NCBI RefSeq assembly: GCF_003352065.1
Contig: NZ_CP025803.1
Span: forward strand, 2,893,574 to 2,957,573
Direction of reading: 5' to 3'
Source of the DNA: Sulfitobacter sp. SK011
GTDB taxonomy: Bacteria > Pseudomonadota > Alphaproteobacteria > Rhodobacterales > Rhodobacteraceae
Length of the DNA stretch: 64,000 bases
Shown: one piece after another, positions 35,094 to 43,487 of the stretch
How positions within the stretch are numbered: position 1 is the first letter of the stretch
How the letters are laid out: every line of letters starts with the position of its first letter
The notes under the pieces: model-generated
The model's input: only the letters and a program-made list of their open reading frames with translations
What the model was told of the DNA's origin: nothing
The model's database searches: none
Position numbers and translations under genes: made by a program

Positions 35094-36134
35094 TTAGTGC
35101 TTGTTGAGCCTCTCACTTCGCCCAATAGGCAGGATGCCAGCGTTGGCAGAATCGCGCAATTCAGGGGAATATAATGTCTGGCGCGCGCGGCCAGCATGCT
35201 TGGATGCGTAAAGGGCCACATCCGCATTCGACAAAAGCGCCTCCATTGACGGATGATCGCCGGATTGTATCCAGACGGTGCCGATGCTGGCCGACACGCG
35301 GCACTCTTGGCCGTTAAATGGCATAGGCTCTTCAAGACGGTCGATGATCCGCCGCCCCACGCGACGCAAGATATCGTCACTGCGCACATCAGGCAGAATG
35401 ACGGTGAATTCATCGCCGCCCACCCGGGCCACCACATCCGTATCACGGGTTTCCTCAACCATGATCCGTGCAACGTTCTGTAAAACGTGATCACCTGCTG
35501 CATGGCCAAGCGTGTCATTGACCGCTTTGAAATAATCCAGATCAATGTGCATCACGGCAAATGATGAATTGCCCGCCACCAGACGCGACAGAACCGTGTC
35601 CATTGCCCGGCGGTTTTTCAGCCCCGTCAGCGTATCCGTGAACGCCTGTTCCTCGGCGGCAATCTTGGCCCCCTGAAGCCGCAGGTTTAGCCGCCGCGAT
35701 GCTTCCATCGCGGCGGTCTTTGCCTCAACCAGATAAAGCATTTCAATGGCAAGGTCGGTTGCCGCAAAATCCGCATTGGTCAGCGAATAATCCCGCACGC
35801 CATCAAGGATTGAGATGCCAAAGGACAGATTTACAATCATGCTGCCATCCGCAGCAGTGGCAGGCACCATGATGCCTTTCAGCTCCGTTCGGGGTGCGTC
35901 GCGCAATTCAAGATGCAGCTTCAGATCGGTTGCCTGACGCAAGTCATTCATATCTGCGATGGAACGCGGGCGTTTGACGACAAAAACCTCCAGGAAACGC
36001 TGCCCCACCATCGGCACATCCGCCCGCATTTTTTGGATGGTCGGCCCGGCGTGGGTGATATGACCCGTTGCATTCAGCGTCAGATGCATCGGGCACAATA
36101 CGTCAAGCACATCGGTACATAGCAACGCGTTCAT
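35094..36134 (-). CDS. Diguanylate cyclase with H-NOX-associated N-terminal domain
   Basis: A 346-residue protein. Residues about 1-135 resemble the H-NOX-associated (HNOBA, PAS-like) domain, a short helical linker follows (about 136-165, LVEAKTAAMEASRRLNLRLQ), and a GGDEF domain ends the protein with an intact VGGDEF (active site 239-243) and the inhibitory I-site RDTD (230-233) five residues before it. It makes c-di-GMP from two GTP and should be feedback-inhibited. The start overlaps the H-NOX-like gene by four bases, so the two form a sensor/output pair. An equivalent pair (HnoX/HnoD) has, as I recall, been described in Dinoroseobacter shibae. Confidence 0.92.
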   Translation of the reverse strand: MNALLCTDVLDVLCPMHLTLNATGHITHAGPTIQKMRADVPMVGQRFLEVFVVKRPRSIADMNDLRQATDLKLHLELRDAPRTELKGIMVPATAADGSMIVNLSFGISILDGVRDYSLTNADFAATDLAIEMLYLVEAKTAAMEASRRLNLRLQGAKIAAEEQAFTDTLTGLKNRRAMDTVLSRLVAGNSSFAVMHIDLDYFKAVNDTLGHAAGDHVLQNVARIMVEETRDTDVVARVGGDEFTVILPDVRSDDILRRVGRRIIDRLEEPMPFNGQECRVSASIGTVWIQSGDHPSMEALLSNADVALYASKHAGRARQTLYSPELRDSANAGILPIGRSERLNKH

Positions 36135-36718
36135 CCGACCCGCGCCCCCAGATCAAATTGGCGCCCCTGAGAAAACTCCGCTTCAATCAATACAATTGAA
36201 ACCGTTTCGATGCCTTGCCCGCTGCCTGTATGTTCCAGCAGGGCCAATGCACCATAATCATCGGCCATCACACGCAAAATACCCATCATCACATGGCCAT
36301 AACCTGCCACAGGCGCGTCACAGATCAGGCTGAATTGTCCTTCGCCGTGTTCGCGCAACTCAATGCGTGGCAGATGCAGATCAGAGACCGCCAGCCGCGC
36401 CCGGTCCGGCAAGTCATCCAGCGAATGAAGAAAATCTTCAAAATTGACGCCGCCAAATCGCAACAGCCGGCGCACAGCTTCAAAGCTGGGATGCGAGACG
36501 AGATAGGTGCCGATGTCTTCCATCACGTCGCCACGCGGACGGCCCAGCACCTCAGACACGGTATCCAGAACCAGCGGTGTCAGCGCATCATCATAGGTCA
36601 ACATCGCCTCAAACTCGACAAAGTCGAGATCGGCCCGTTGGATCAGATCAATCCAGATGTCTGTCCCGTAACTGTCGCAAACAAAACTCTGTATGCTGCG
36701 GTTAATAAGCCCGTGCAT
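36131..36718 (-). CDS. H-NOX (haem-nitric oxide binding) fold protein lacking canonical haem ligands
   Basis: A 195-residue protein with the H-NOX N-terminal pattern (MHGLINRSIQSFV) and the internal EVLGRPRGDVMEDIGTYLV segment. In canonical members the proximal haem His sits in a block like NLDHLHAR. The matching block here is SLDDLPDRAR (residues 99-108), with Pro104 at the His position. The YxSxR propionate-binding motif is also absent (LICDAPVAG in its place). It may bind haem differently, bind no haem, or sense another ligand. Partner of the diguanylate cyclase that follows with an ATGA overlap. Confidence 0.85.
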   Translation of the reverse strand: MHGLINRSIQSFVCDSYGTDIWIDLIQRADLDFVEFEAMLTYDDALTPLVLDTVSEVLGRPRGDVMEDIGTYLVSHPSFEAVRRLLRFGGVNFEDFLHSLDDLPDRARLAVSDLHLPRIELREHGEGQFSLICDAPVAGYGHVMMGILRVMADDYGALALLEHTGSGQGIETVSIVLIEAEFSQGRQFDLGARVG

Positions 36719-36919
36719 GGCTGCCTCATTCCCAATTTTCCCAAAGCCAGGATGCGGCGGCAGGGGTTAAGATAAAGCTGACATATGGGATTTTAGATAT
36801 TTTGGATAATGCGCGCCGCTGGTAAAACCGTTTCGCACCCAAAGCTGAAATGATCGAAAAAGCCGTTTCGACTGCGGCTTTTGGAACCACAACATTTTTT
36901 CCAAAAAAGACCCATCAGT

Positions 36920-37402
36920 ATGCTGACAATTCAGATCACCAACCCTCGAAATAAACATGTGCGTAACCTGATTGACGCACATATCGCGTATGGAAATTCA
37001 CATTACCCGTTTGAAAGCAATCATCACCTGACCGCTGATGAACATAGCCAAAGTGATGTGCAGCTCTTTGCGGCCTGGTTCGGCAACAGATGTCTGGGGA
37101 TTGCTGGTCTTAAGAAGTTCGGCACCCGGGCAGGAGAATTGAAGAGTATGCACGTTTTGGCAACCGAACGTGGTCATGGTATTGGGGCCAAACTTGTTCA
37201 ACACGTCATTGCACATGCTAAACAGCAGGAAATATTGTCGTTTTATTTGGAAACGGGTAGCAGGGACGCCTCCAAAGCAGCCCGCAATCTATATGAAAAA
37301 CTTGGATTTTCTTACTGCCCGCCTTTTGGGGCGTATTTAGAAGACCCTGAAAGCGTATTCATGCAAAAAGATATCCAAAGCGCCCAAGGGTGCCTTTCTT
37401 AG
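36920..37402 (+). CDS. GNAT family N-acetyltransferase
   Basis: About 160 residues. The acetyl-CoA binding motif is RGHGIGAKLVQHVI (about residues 82-95), preceded by LKSMHVLATE and followed by YLETGS..AARNLYEKLGF, the pattern of the PhnO/ElaA-like GNAT group. The substrate is unknown. ATG at 36920 (MLTIQITNPRN) is preferred over a TTG at 36881. The gene is visibly richer in A/T than its neighbours and stands alone between minus-strand genes, which fits recent acquisition (inference). It converges with the methyltransferase gene, with 13 bases between the ends. Confidence 0.85.
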   Translation: MLTIQITNPRNKHVRNLIDAHIAYGNSHYPFESNHHLTADEHSQSDVQLFAAWFGNRCLGIAGLKKFGTRAGELKSMHVLATERGHGIGAKLVQHVIAHAKQQEILSFYLETGSRDASKAARNLYEKLGFSYCPPFGAYLEDPESVFMQKDIQSAQGCLS

Positions 37403-37415
37403 CGTAGCTGATGCT

Positions 37416-38975
37416 TCAGAAATCCGTCGGCGCGCCGCCCTCAGACTTCCGGCGCGCGACAAAATCCGCCAATTCGTCGCGGATCGCGATGTCCATCGGG
37501 GGGGCTTCAAAACTTGCCATAATCTCTTTGAACATGTGATGCGCGCGCTCCGCGGTCCAGATGCCGCCTGCGACCTCCCAGCCTTCAAAGTTGCGCCAGT
37601 CGCTGAGAAACGGTTGATAGAATGCCGTGGTATAGCGGTCCTGCGTGTGCTGGATGCCAAAGAAATGCCCCGCATTGCCCACGGATTTTATCGCGTCCAG
37701 CGCAATCTCATCCGGACCTGTTGCGCAGATCTCGGGCTGCATATAGCGTTGGATTTGTTGCAAAACCTCGCAATCCATGATGAATTTTTCCGGGCTCGCA
37801 ATCAGCCCGCCCTCAAGCCATCCCGCCGCGTGATAGACCATGTTGGTGCCAGACTGCACCGCAGCCCAAAGCGAGTTTGAGGTTTCCCACATCGCCTGAC
37901 CGTCCGGCACATTGGCCGCACAAACTCCCGATGAGCGCATCGGAAGGTCATAAAACCGCGCCAATTGTCCGGTCATCTGGGTGGCGCGCATGTATTCCGG
38001 GGTCCCAAATGCCGGCGCGCCGGATTTCATGTCGACATTTGATGTAAACGTGCCAATCGCACAAGGGCAGCCGGGCCGTACGATCTGTGCCAGGACGACC
38101 GCGCAGAGCGCCTCGGCCAGCGATTGCGCCACGGCACCGGACATCGTGACCGGGGCCATCGCGCCCGCCAGCGTAAAGGGTGTCACAACCAACCCCTGCC
38201 CGCGCCGCGCCATCCGTATCCAGCCATCCATCATTGGATAGTCGTGTTTCAGCGGTGAGGTCGAATTGATGTTGGTATACATCGACGGTGTATTGTCGAA
38301 TTCTTCATGTGTTAAGCCATTGGCTATACGCACCATTTCCATCACGTCTTCAACGCGCTCTTTGCCAAGCGAATAGGCATGCATGACCTTGTCAGTAAGG
38401 GTCAGTTTGTCAAAAAGCACATCAAGGTGGCGCACAGACGCATGCACATCCACCGGTTCAACCGGATAGCCACCCGCAAAGTGGATGCAGTTGAAATACT
38501 GGGTCAGGCGCAGCAGATCCTTGCACATCTCACGGGTGCCGGGGACCTTTTTTCCAATTGCCATGTCGAAATAGTTCGGCGGCGAGGACACGTTGCCAAA
38601 CACAAGGTTCTTGCCGCCGATGGTGATCTTGCGGTCCTTGTTGCGCGGGGTCAGGGTGAATTCTGACGGCGCTTTGGCGATCCATTCCATCACAAAATCA
38701 CGGCCCATGCGCACGTTTTCACCGTTCACGGTGCAGCCTGCTTTGGTCAGGATATCAAGCGCCTCAGGGTTCAGGAATTCAATCCCGATCTCTTCCAATA
38801 TCCGCATCGCGCCATCATGGATCGCCTCAACCCCTTCGGGGCCCAGCGGTTCTGTCGGTCGATCGATGTTGATCGGCGGGTTCCATGGCATCTGTTCGAT
38901 GACCGCACTGCCACGCCGATCCTGGGCACCTGCGCGCCCGCCGTGACGTGTTCTGCGTTTGGGTGCATTTGCCAT
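37416..38975 (-). CDS. Trimethylamine methyltransferase (MttB) superfamily protein, non-pyrrolysine type
   Basis: A 519-residue barrel protein of the MttB superfamily, which demethylates quaternary or tertiary amines such as glycine betaine or proline betaine with a corrinoid partner. The whole frame is open with no internal TAG, so it is not a pyrrolysine protein. Conserved stretches include TPFTLAGAMAPVTMSGAVAQS (key part: TPFTLAGAMAPVT), SGVCAANVPDGQAMWE and VGNAGHFFGIQHTQDRY. AGGAGGA lies 7 bases before the ATG. No corrinoid protein gene is adjacent, so the pathway partner must be elsewhere. Confidence 0.88.
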   Translation of the reverse strand: MANAPKRRTRHGGRAGAQDRRGSAVIEQMPWNPPINIDRPTEPLGPEGVEAIHDGAMRILEEIGIEFLNPEALDILTKAGCTVNGENVRMGRDFVMEWIAKAPSEFTLTPRNKDRKITIGGKNLVFGNVSSPPNYFDMAIGKKVPGTREMCKDLLRLTQYFNCIHFAGGYPVEPVDVHASVRHLDVLFDKLTLTDKVMHAYSLGKERVEDVMEMVRIANGLTHEEFDNTPSMYTNINSTSPLKHDYPMMDGWIRMARRGQGLVVTPFTLAGAMAPVTMSGAVAQSLAEALCAVVLAQIVRPGCPCAIGTFTSNVDMKSGAPAFGTPEYMRATQMTGQLARFYDLPMRSSGVCAANVPDGQAMWETSNSLWAAVQSGTNMVYHAAGWLEGGLIASPEKFIMDCEVLQQIQRYMQPEICATGPDEIALDAIKSVGNAGHFFGIQHTQDRYTTAFYQPFLSDWRNFEGWEVAGGIWTAERAHHMFKEIMASFEAPPMDIAIRDELADFVARRKSEGGAPTDF

Positions 38976-39092
38976 CTGGTGTCCTCCTGAAACCTGACAC
39001 CAGAAGGCCTTACACCCGTGCGACTGACATTTCCGTATGCGACGGCACGTGTCGCTTTCCTATCAAGAGGGACGATAATCCGCGAAGTTGGT

Positions 39093-39806
39093 CTAGTGGC
39101 CCGCCCCGTCCAGCCACGCGGGAAGATGGCCGATATCAGGCAACACCGCATCCGCATGCGGGGCAAGCTCTGTTTCGGTCGCAAGTCCGGTCAGGACAGC
39201 CACGCAAGTCATACCCGCCGCCCTGCCAGCGCGCAGATCATGGGTGCTGTCGCCGATCATGGCAATCGTGTCAGGGCGCAGTCCGGTCTGTGCTGCAAAT
39301 GCCAGCAATTGCCCCGGTGCAGGTTTCGCGCCATGCCCACTGTCAAAGCCCGCGATAAAGTCAAACATCGGAGTGACGTCTGCTTGATTAAGATGGGCGC
39401 GCGCAGGGCTTTCCGCGTCGTTCGTGGCGACCCCCAGCTTTAATCCACGCCCCCTCAGATCTGTTAACAACTTCATGAGCGGAACAGCCTCGCGTTGCGG
39501 TGCTTTTTCAGCCTCTTCGTTAAGCATTTCCAGCAAACCGACATCAGAAAGGTGTGAAAAATGCGGCTTGAGCGCGGCGGCAACCTCGCCGGGGGTGCCG
39601 GCAATGACCACGCTGTTGCGGTCGAATTTCTGCGCCTGAAAATCAAACCCGATATGGGATGCCACGTGAATTGCGCGATCTGTGTCGCCCTGTGCCGCCC
39701 GCAGCAGAAACGCCACAGCCCAGGCCTCCCACGTGGCCGCGAAATCGAACAGGGTCCCATCCTTGTCAAAGATCAAGCCTTTGATTTCAAGTCTGTCTTT
39801 CATCAT
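39093..39806 (-). CDS. HAD-superfamily phosphatase (phosphoglycolate-phosphatase-like)
   Basis: About 237 residues. Motif I FDKDGTLFDF (nucleophile Asp at the first D), motif II LGVATND, motif III lysine in HGAKPAPGQ and motif IV IGDSTHDLRAG place it in the Gph/PGP-like HAD subfamily. It likely dephosphorylates a small phosphorylated metabolite such as 2-phosphoglycolate. ATG at 39806 is chosen because it overlaps the DUF3572 stop as ATGA; the codon at 39812 is TTG. Confidence 0.9.
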   Translation of the reverse strand: MMKDRLEIKGLIFDKDGTLFDFAATWEAWAVAFLLRAAQGDTDRAIHVASHIGFDFQAQKFDRNSVVIAGTPGEVAAALKPHFSHLSDVGLLEMLNEEAEKAPQREAVPLMKLLTDLRGRGLKLGVATNDAESPARAHLNQADVTPMFDFIAGFDSGHGAKPAPGQLLAFAAQTGLRPDTIAMIGDSTHDLRAGRAAGMTCVAVLTGLATETELAPHADAVLPDIGHLPAWLDGAGH

Positions 39807-40087
39807 GTCCAATTCACCTCATCGCCCCCCGGTAACACCGCGCGCGCCTGCATGATGCGATCATAGGGCAGCAAAATACCATCACAAAATGCGATCACCC
39901 AGGCGTCGTCCATCATCAGAAAATCAAGCACCGCCCCCAGAAAAACCGGATCAGCCGCCCGTGAGCGCAGATCATTTTCGGACGCCCCGGTGCTGGCCAG
40001 AAATGTTGGCAGCAGGTCATCGTTTGACGCCAGCCAACCCAGCGCTTGCAGCGCCAGAGTTTCGGCGGAATCCCGCGTATATGTCAT
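39803..40087 (-). CDS. DUF3572 family protein
   Basis: A 94-residue mainly helical protein. The sequence ETLALQALGWLASNDDLLPTFLASTG and FLGAVLDFLMMDDAWVIAFCD (key parts: ALQALGWLA, LDFLMMDDAWV) matches the DUF3572 family of alphaproteobacteria. The function is unknown. It is coupled to the HAD phosphatase gene by a four-base overlap and is divergent from the PleD-like gene, with about 97 bases between them for both promoters. Confidence 0.85.
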   Translation of the reverse strand: MTYTRDSAETLALQALGWLASNDDLLPTFLASTGASENDLRSRAADPVFLGAVLDFLMMDDAWVIAFCDGILLPYDRIMQARAVLPGGDEVNWT

Positions 40088-40184
40088 GTGCTCAGTCCGT
40101 TTTGCGAGGGTGGAAACGCTTTGTTAACCAATAGGCACAATTACAGAAGCATGAAATGTAATTTTACAGCGCAAGGGTGACGTC

Positions 40185-41588
40185 GTGCAGGGCAAAATCC
40201 TCATCGTCGATGCGATAGCAACCAACCGGATCGTGCTGAAGGTCAAACTGGCCTCGGCATTCTATCAGGTTGTGCAGGCATCCTCGGTTGCTGAGGCTGT
40301 TGATCTGGCACGACAACATGGCCCTGAATTGATCATCTGCGCACTGTCCCTGCCCGATGGCGGTGCGGCTGAACTCTGCGGTGTCTTGCGAAAATCATCC
40401 CTGACCGAACATATCCCCATTATGGCCATCGGCTGCCGCGCGAACACCGATACCCGCATGGCCACCCTTGAGGCAGGTGTGCATGACGTCATTCTCAAGC
40501 CGGTCGATGACACGTTGTTGCTGGGCCGCGTGCGCAGCTTGATCCGGGCGCATAATGCCGCTGCGGAATGGCAAATGCGTGAAGACACCAGCCGGGCATT
40601 GGGTCTGGCAGAACCCTCAACTGAATTTGAGCCTATGGGCCATTGTGTTTTTGTCAGTTCGGATCAGGCCAGTACATTGGGCTGGGTCGCGCAATTGCGA
40701 CCTTTGATGGGGTCCAGACTGATCTGCGCCACGGCCAAAGACGCCATGCAATCGATTGAGAAAGAGGCGATACCGGATATTTTTGTACTGGTCTTGCCGC
40801 CCGACCATCAAGAGGGGACGATGGCGCTGAACCTCATTTCGACACTGCGCGCAAATGCCAGCACCCGGCACGCAGGCGTGCTGGTCCTGCAGACCACGCC
40901 AAATCCCGCGCTGGCAACCAATGCATTGGATCTAGGTGCAGATGATCTGATGACAGATGGGTTTGAACCTGCGGAACTGGCGCTGCGGCTCAAGGCGCTG
41001 TCGCGGCGCAAACGGATGGGCGAGCAGATGCGCGCCACCGTGCGCACTGGGCTGAAAGCGGCCGTGGTCGACCCCCTAACCGGCTTGCACAACCGCCGCT
41101 ATGCGATGCCACATCTGACCCGGATTGCCGAACATGCCTGCAGTACCGGACGCCCTTTTGCAGTGATGGTGGCCGATCTGGATCACTTCAAACGCATCAA
41201 TGATCTTTATGGTCATACCTCAGGTGATTCCGTTCTGGCCGAAGTCGCGCAAAGGTTGCGCAGCTCGATGCGCGCAGTAGATATGGTCGCCCGTATCGGA
41301 GGCGAGGAATTCATGATCGTGATGCCCGGCACCACACTTGCGGATGCGCGTTTGGCTGCCATCCGTATTTGTAACGACATCAGCCAATACCCATTTGACA
41401 TTCCCGGCAGCAATGAGCCCATCGCCGTGACAATCAGCATTGGCATGGCCATTGGGGGTGTGTTGACCGGCGACGACCAGCCACTCTTGGATGATGGAGA
41501 AACCCTTCTTGATCATGCAGATAAGGCACTTTATTCAGCCAAAATGCGCGGTCGCAATCAGGTGACATTGAGCCGCCCAGCCGCATAG
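40185..41588 (+). CDS. PleD-like diguanylate cyclase (REC-REC-GGDEF) with degenerate first receiver
   Basis: A 467-residue protein. Receiver 1 (about 1-120) has Ala53 (IICALSLPDG) where CheY-like receivers have the phospho-acceptor Asp, only one Asp in the N-terminal acidic pocket (VDA, 8-10), but the conserved Lys105 of LKPVDD. A second receiver-like domain (about 150-275) also lacks a clear acceptor. The GGDEF domain has GGEEF (372-376) and an I-site RAVD (363-366), so c-di-GMP synthesis and product inhibition look intact. The start is GTG at 40185 after AAGGGTGAC. Phosphorylation control as in Caulobacter PleD seems lost. Confidence 0.92.
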   Translation: MQGKILIVDAIATNRIVLKVKLASAFYQVVQASSVAEAVDLARQHGPELIICALSLPDGGAAELCGVLRKSSLTEHIPIMAIGCRANTDTRMATLEAGVHDVILKPVDDTLLLGRVRSLIRAHNAAAEWQMREDTSRALGLAEPSTEFEPMGHCVFVSSDQASTLGWVAQLRPLMGSRLICATAKDAMQSIEKEAIPDIFVLVLPPDHQEGTMALNLISTLRANASTRHAGVLVLQTTPNPALATNALDLGADDLMTDGFEPAELALRLKALSRRKRMGEQMRATVRTGLKAAVVDPLTGLHNRRYAMPHLTRIAEHACSTGRPFAVMVADLDHFKRINDLYGHTSGDSVLAEVAQRLRSSMRAVDMVARIGGEEFMIVMPGTTLADARLAAIRICNDISQYPFDIPGSNEPIAVTISIGMAIGGVLTGDDQPLLDDGETLLDHADKALYSAKMRGRNQVTLSRPAA

Positions 41589-41776
41589 ATTGTTGGTCCG
41601 AGACCTGGCTTCGCAGGTTCGGCCCAGACGGCTGGATCGTATTTTTGCAAGTTATGTTGCCCAAATTTTCGCGAGGATCCATTGGATTGTCAGCCATCGC
41701 CGGCAAAAAGTTAACGTTGGATTAACCACCGCAACCAAAGGTTGCAAAACATTAACACTCGCATTAGCGTGGCGCG

Positions 41777-42703
41777 ATGACCCATGACAGACCAATCCTT
41801 GGAATCGCCCTGATGTTGGGGTTTTGCATTGTGGCCCCCATCGGGGACGCTATTGCAAAAATGTTGGGCACGTCGGTCCCGTTGGCTCAGGTTGTACTGA
41901 TCCGTTTTGCGTTGCAGGCTTTGATCCTCATTCCCGTGGTTCTGGCGACAAGGCGGTTGTGGCGCATGCGCGGGCGTATCCTTGCGCTGACTTTTTTGCG
42001 CACATTGCTGCACATCCTGGGCATTGGCGCGATGTTCACAGCGCTTAAATATCTGCCGCTTGCTGATGCGGTCGCAATTGCATTCGTCATGCCGTTCATC
42101 ATGCTGATCCTCGGCAAATATGTCTTGAACGAAGAAGTTGGATACCGCCGCCTGCTGGCCTGTGTTGTGGGGTTCAGTGGCACATTGCTGGTGATAAAAC
42201 CCAGTTTTATTACAGTGGGTTGGCCGGCTCTTTTGCCTGTTTTCGTCGCGGTAAACTTCTCTGTCTTTATGTTGATCACCCGCCAAATTGCCAAAGAAAC
42301 CGACCCCATCGGATTGCAGGCCGTGAGCGGCGTGATGGCCGTTGCAGTCATGGTGCCACTGATCTGGATCGGCGGTTGGGTGAACATTGCGGCGCTTGAT
42401 ATGATCGTGCCAAATGCCCAGGAATGGGCGCTGCTCATTGCAATCGGCACTCTCGGCACGGTCGCGCATCTGTTGATGACCTGGTCTTTGCGCTATGCGC
42501 CCTCGACCACTCTGGCACCGATGCAATACCTCGAAATTCCGTTTGCAACGCTTTTGGGTTTCGCGATTTTCCAGGACTTGCCGGATCCGCTCGCCTCTCT
42601 TGGTATCCTGATCACAATCGCTGCGGGCCTTTACGTCATTATTCGCGAACAGGCCATCGCCCGTGCGCCTGCCGTGACAGGTGTTCAACAACCGGCTGAA
42701 TAA
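41777..42703 (+). CDS. EamA/DMT-superfamily transporter
   Basis: A 308-residue membrane protein with ten predicted helices in two five-helix EamA repeats, the second starting around residue 155 (ALLPVFVAVNFSVFMLITRQ). DMT exporters of this size move amino acids or other small metabolites out of or into the cell; the substrate is unknown. Its last 65 bases overlap the end of the minus-strand thiamine pyrophosphokinase gene. The ribosome site is weak. Confidence 0.88.
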   Translation: MTHDRPILGIALMLGFCIVAPIGDAIAKMLGTSVPLAQVVLIRFALQALILIPVVLATRRLWRMRGRILALTFLRTLLHILGIGAMFTALKYLPLADAVAIAFVMPFIMLILGKYVLNEEVGYRRLLACVVGFSGTLLVIKPSFITVGWPALLPVFVAVNFSVFMLITRQIAKETDPIGLQAVSGVMAVAVMVPLIWIGGWVNIAALDMIVPNAQEWALLIAIGTLGTVAHLLMTWSLRYAPSTTLAPMQYLEIPFATLLGFAIFQDLPDPLASLGILITIAAGLYVIIREQAIARAPAVTGVQQPAE

Positions 42704-43349
42704 GCCGCCTTGGTACAATCATCAGCATGCCGGGCCCGTCCATTTCGATGCGTACCGTCCCATTTGCGCGGTTTGACGTCCCACTTTGATGCCCCGGTTT
42801 GAACTCCAACCCATCAATAGGCCACTCCAACCCGGTGCTGCGTCCTGAAACTGTTGCCATTGGAAACAATGAAATCGTGTCGCCCCGAATGCTGGGCAGC
42901 GTCATATCCGGTGGGGCCAGGAATATCAGCTCATCCTCGGCCAGCAAAACGCAGGGCTGGTGTGCGAACTTGACCAATGTGTGAAATGCGGCAAGCTGGT
43001 GATCCACACGCGCGCCACAAAATCCGACACCCAGAATCAATGGCGCGTCGATCCGGAGCAGCGCTTTTTCGAAGTCTGTGCTGTCCTGCTCTGCAATGTG
43101 GTGTTGGCGCGCGCGCGGAACCTGTGCAAGAATATCTGCGGGGATTGAGTCGAAATCACCGATCACAGCGGCCAGTTCGACACCTGCCCTGAGGGCCAAA
43201 GCTGCCCCCCCATCTGCCGCCACACAAAGCGGCGCAAAATTCAGTGAAGTATGCAGGTCTTCCGGCGTAGCCTGCCCTCCACCCACAAGAGTGATTGGAT
43301 GAAGAGTGTGAACAATCGGCGCGATATCGTGAACAATGGGCTTAATCAT
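42639..43349 (-). CDS. Thiamine pyrophosphokinase
   Basis: A 236-residue enzyme that transfers pyrophosphate from ATP to thiamine, giving thiamine diphosphate. Visible motifs are CVAADGGAALAL (about residues 42-53), VIGDFDSIP (about 62-70), STDFEKALL (about 88-96) and GARVDHQLA; the late RIEMDGPGMLMIV belongs to the thiamine-binding domain. The C-terminal 20 or so residues lie over the 3' end of the convergent EamA gene, so the exact end is worth checking against homologues. Confidence 0.9.
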   Translation of the reverse strand: MIKPIVHDIAPIVHTLHPITLVGGGQATPEDLHTSLNFAPLCVAADGGAALALRAGVELAAVIGDFDSIPADILAQVPRARQHHIAEQDSTDFEKALLRIDAPLILGVGFCGARVDHQLAAFHTLVKFAHQPCVLLAEDELIFLAPPDMTLPSIRGDTISLFPMATVSGRSTGLEWPIDGLEFKPGHQSGTSNRANGTVRIEMDGPGMLMIVPRRLIQPVVEHLSRQAHGRWPVRE

Positions 43350-43487
43350 GGCAAATTACTGCCCTTTTCGGAAACAGATCACAATGTCGCCACGAAATGA
43401 TACGTTCAAGGGCACAGATTCGGGCCGCTTTGGTCTTGGACAACGTGGTAAACGATACACTGCAGAACCGCAGAGGACGAGCATCCG

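Noticed and set aside
37416..38975. Pyrrolysine-containing MttB
   Set aside because: The frame has no internal TAG codon, and no pyl genes are present in the window.
41725..41750. GCAACC-AAA-GGTTGC hairpin before the EamA gene as terminator of the PleD-like gene
   Set aside because: The stem is only six pairs and is followed by AAAACATT, not a T run. It lies about 150 bases after the stop and could be chance.
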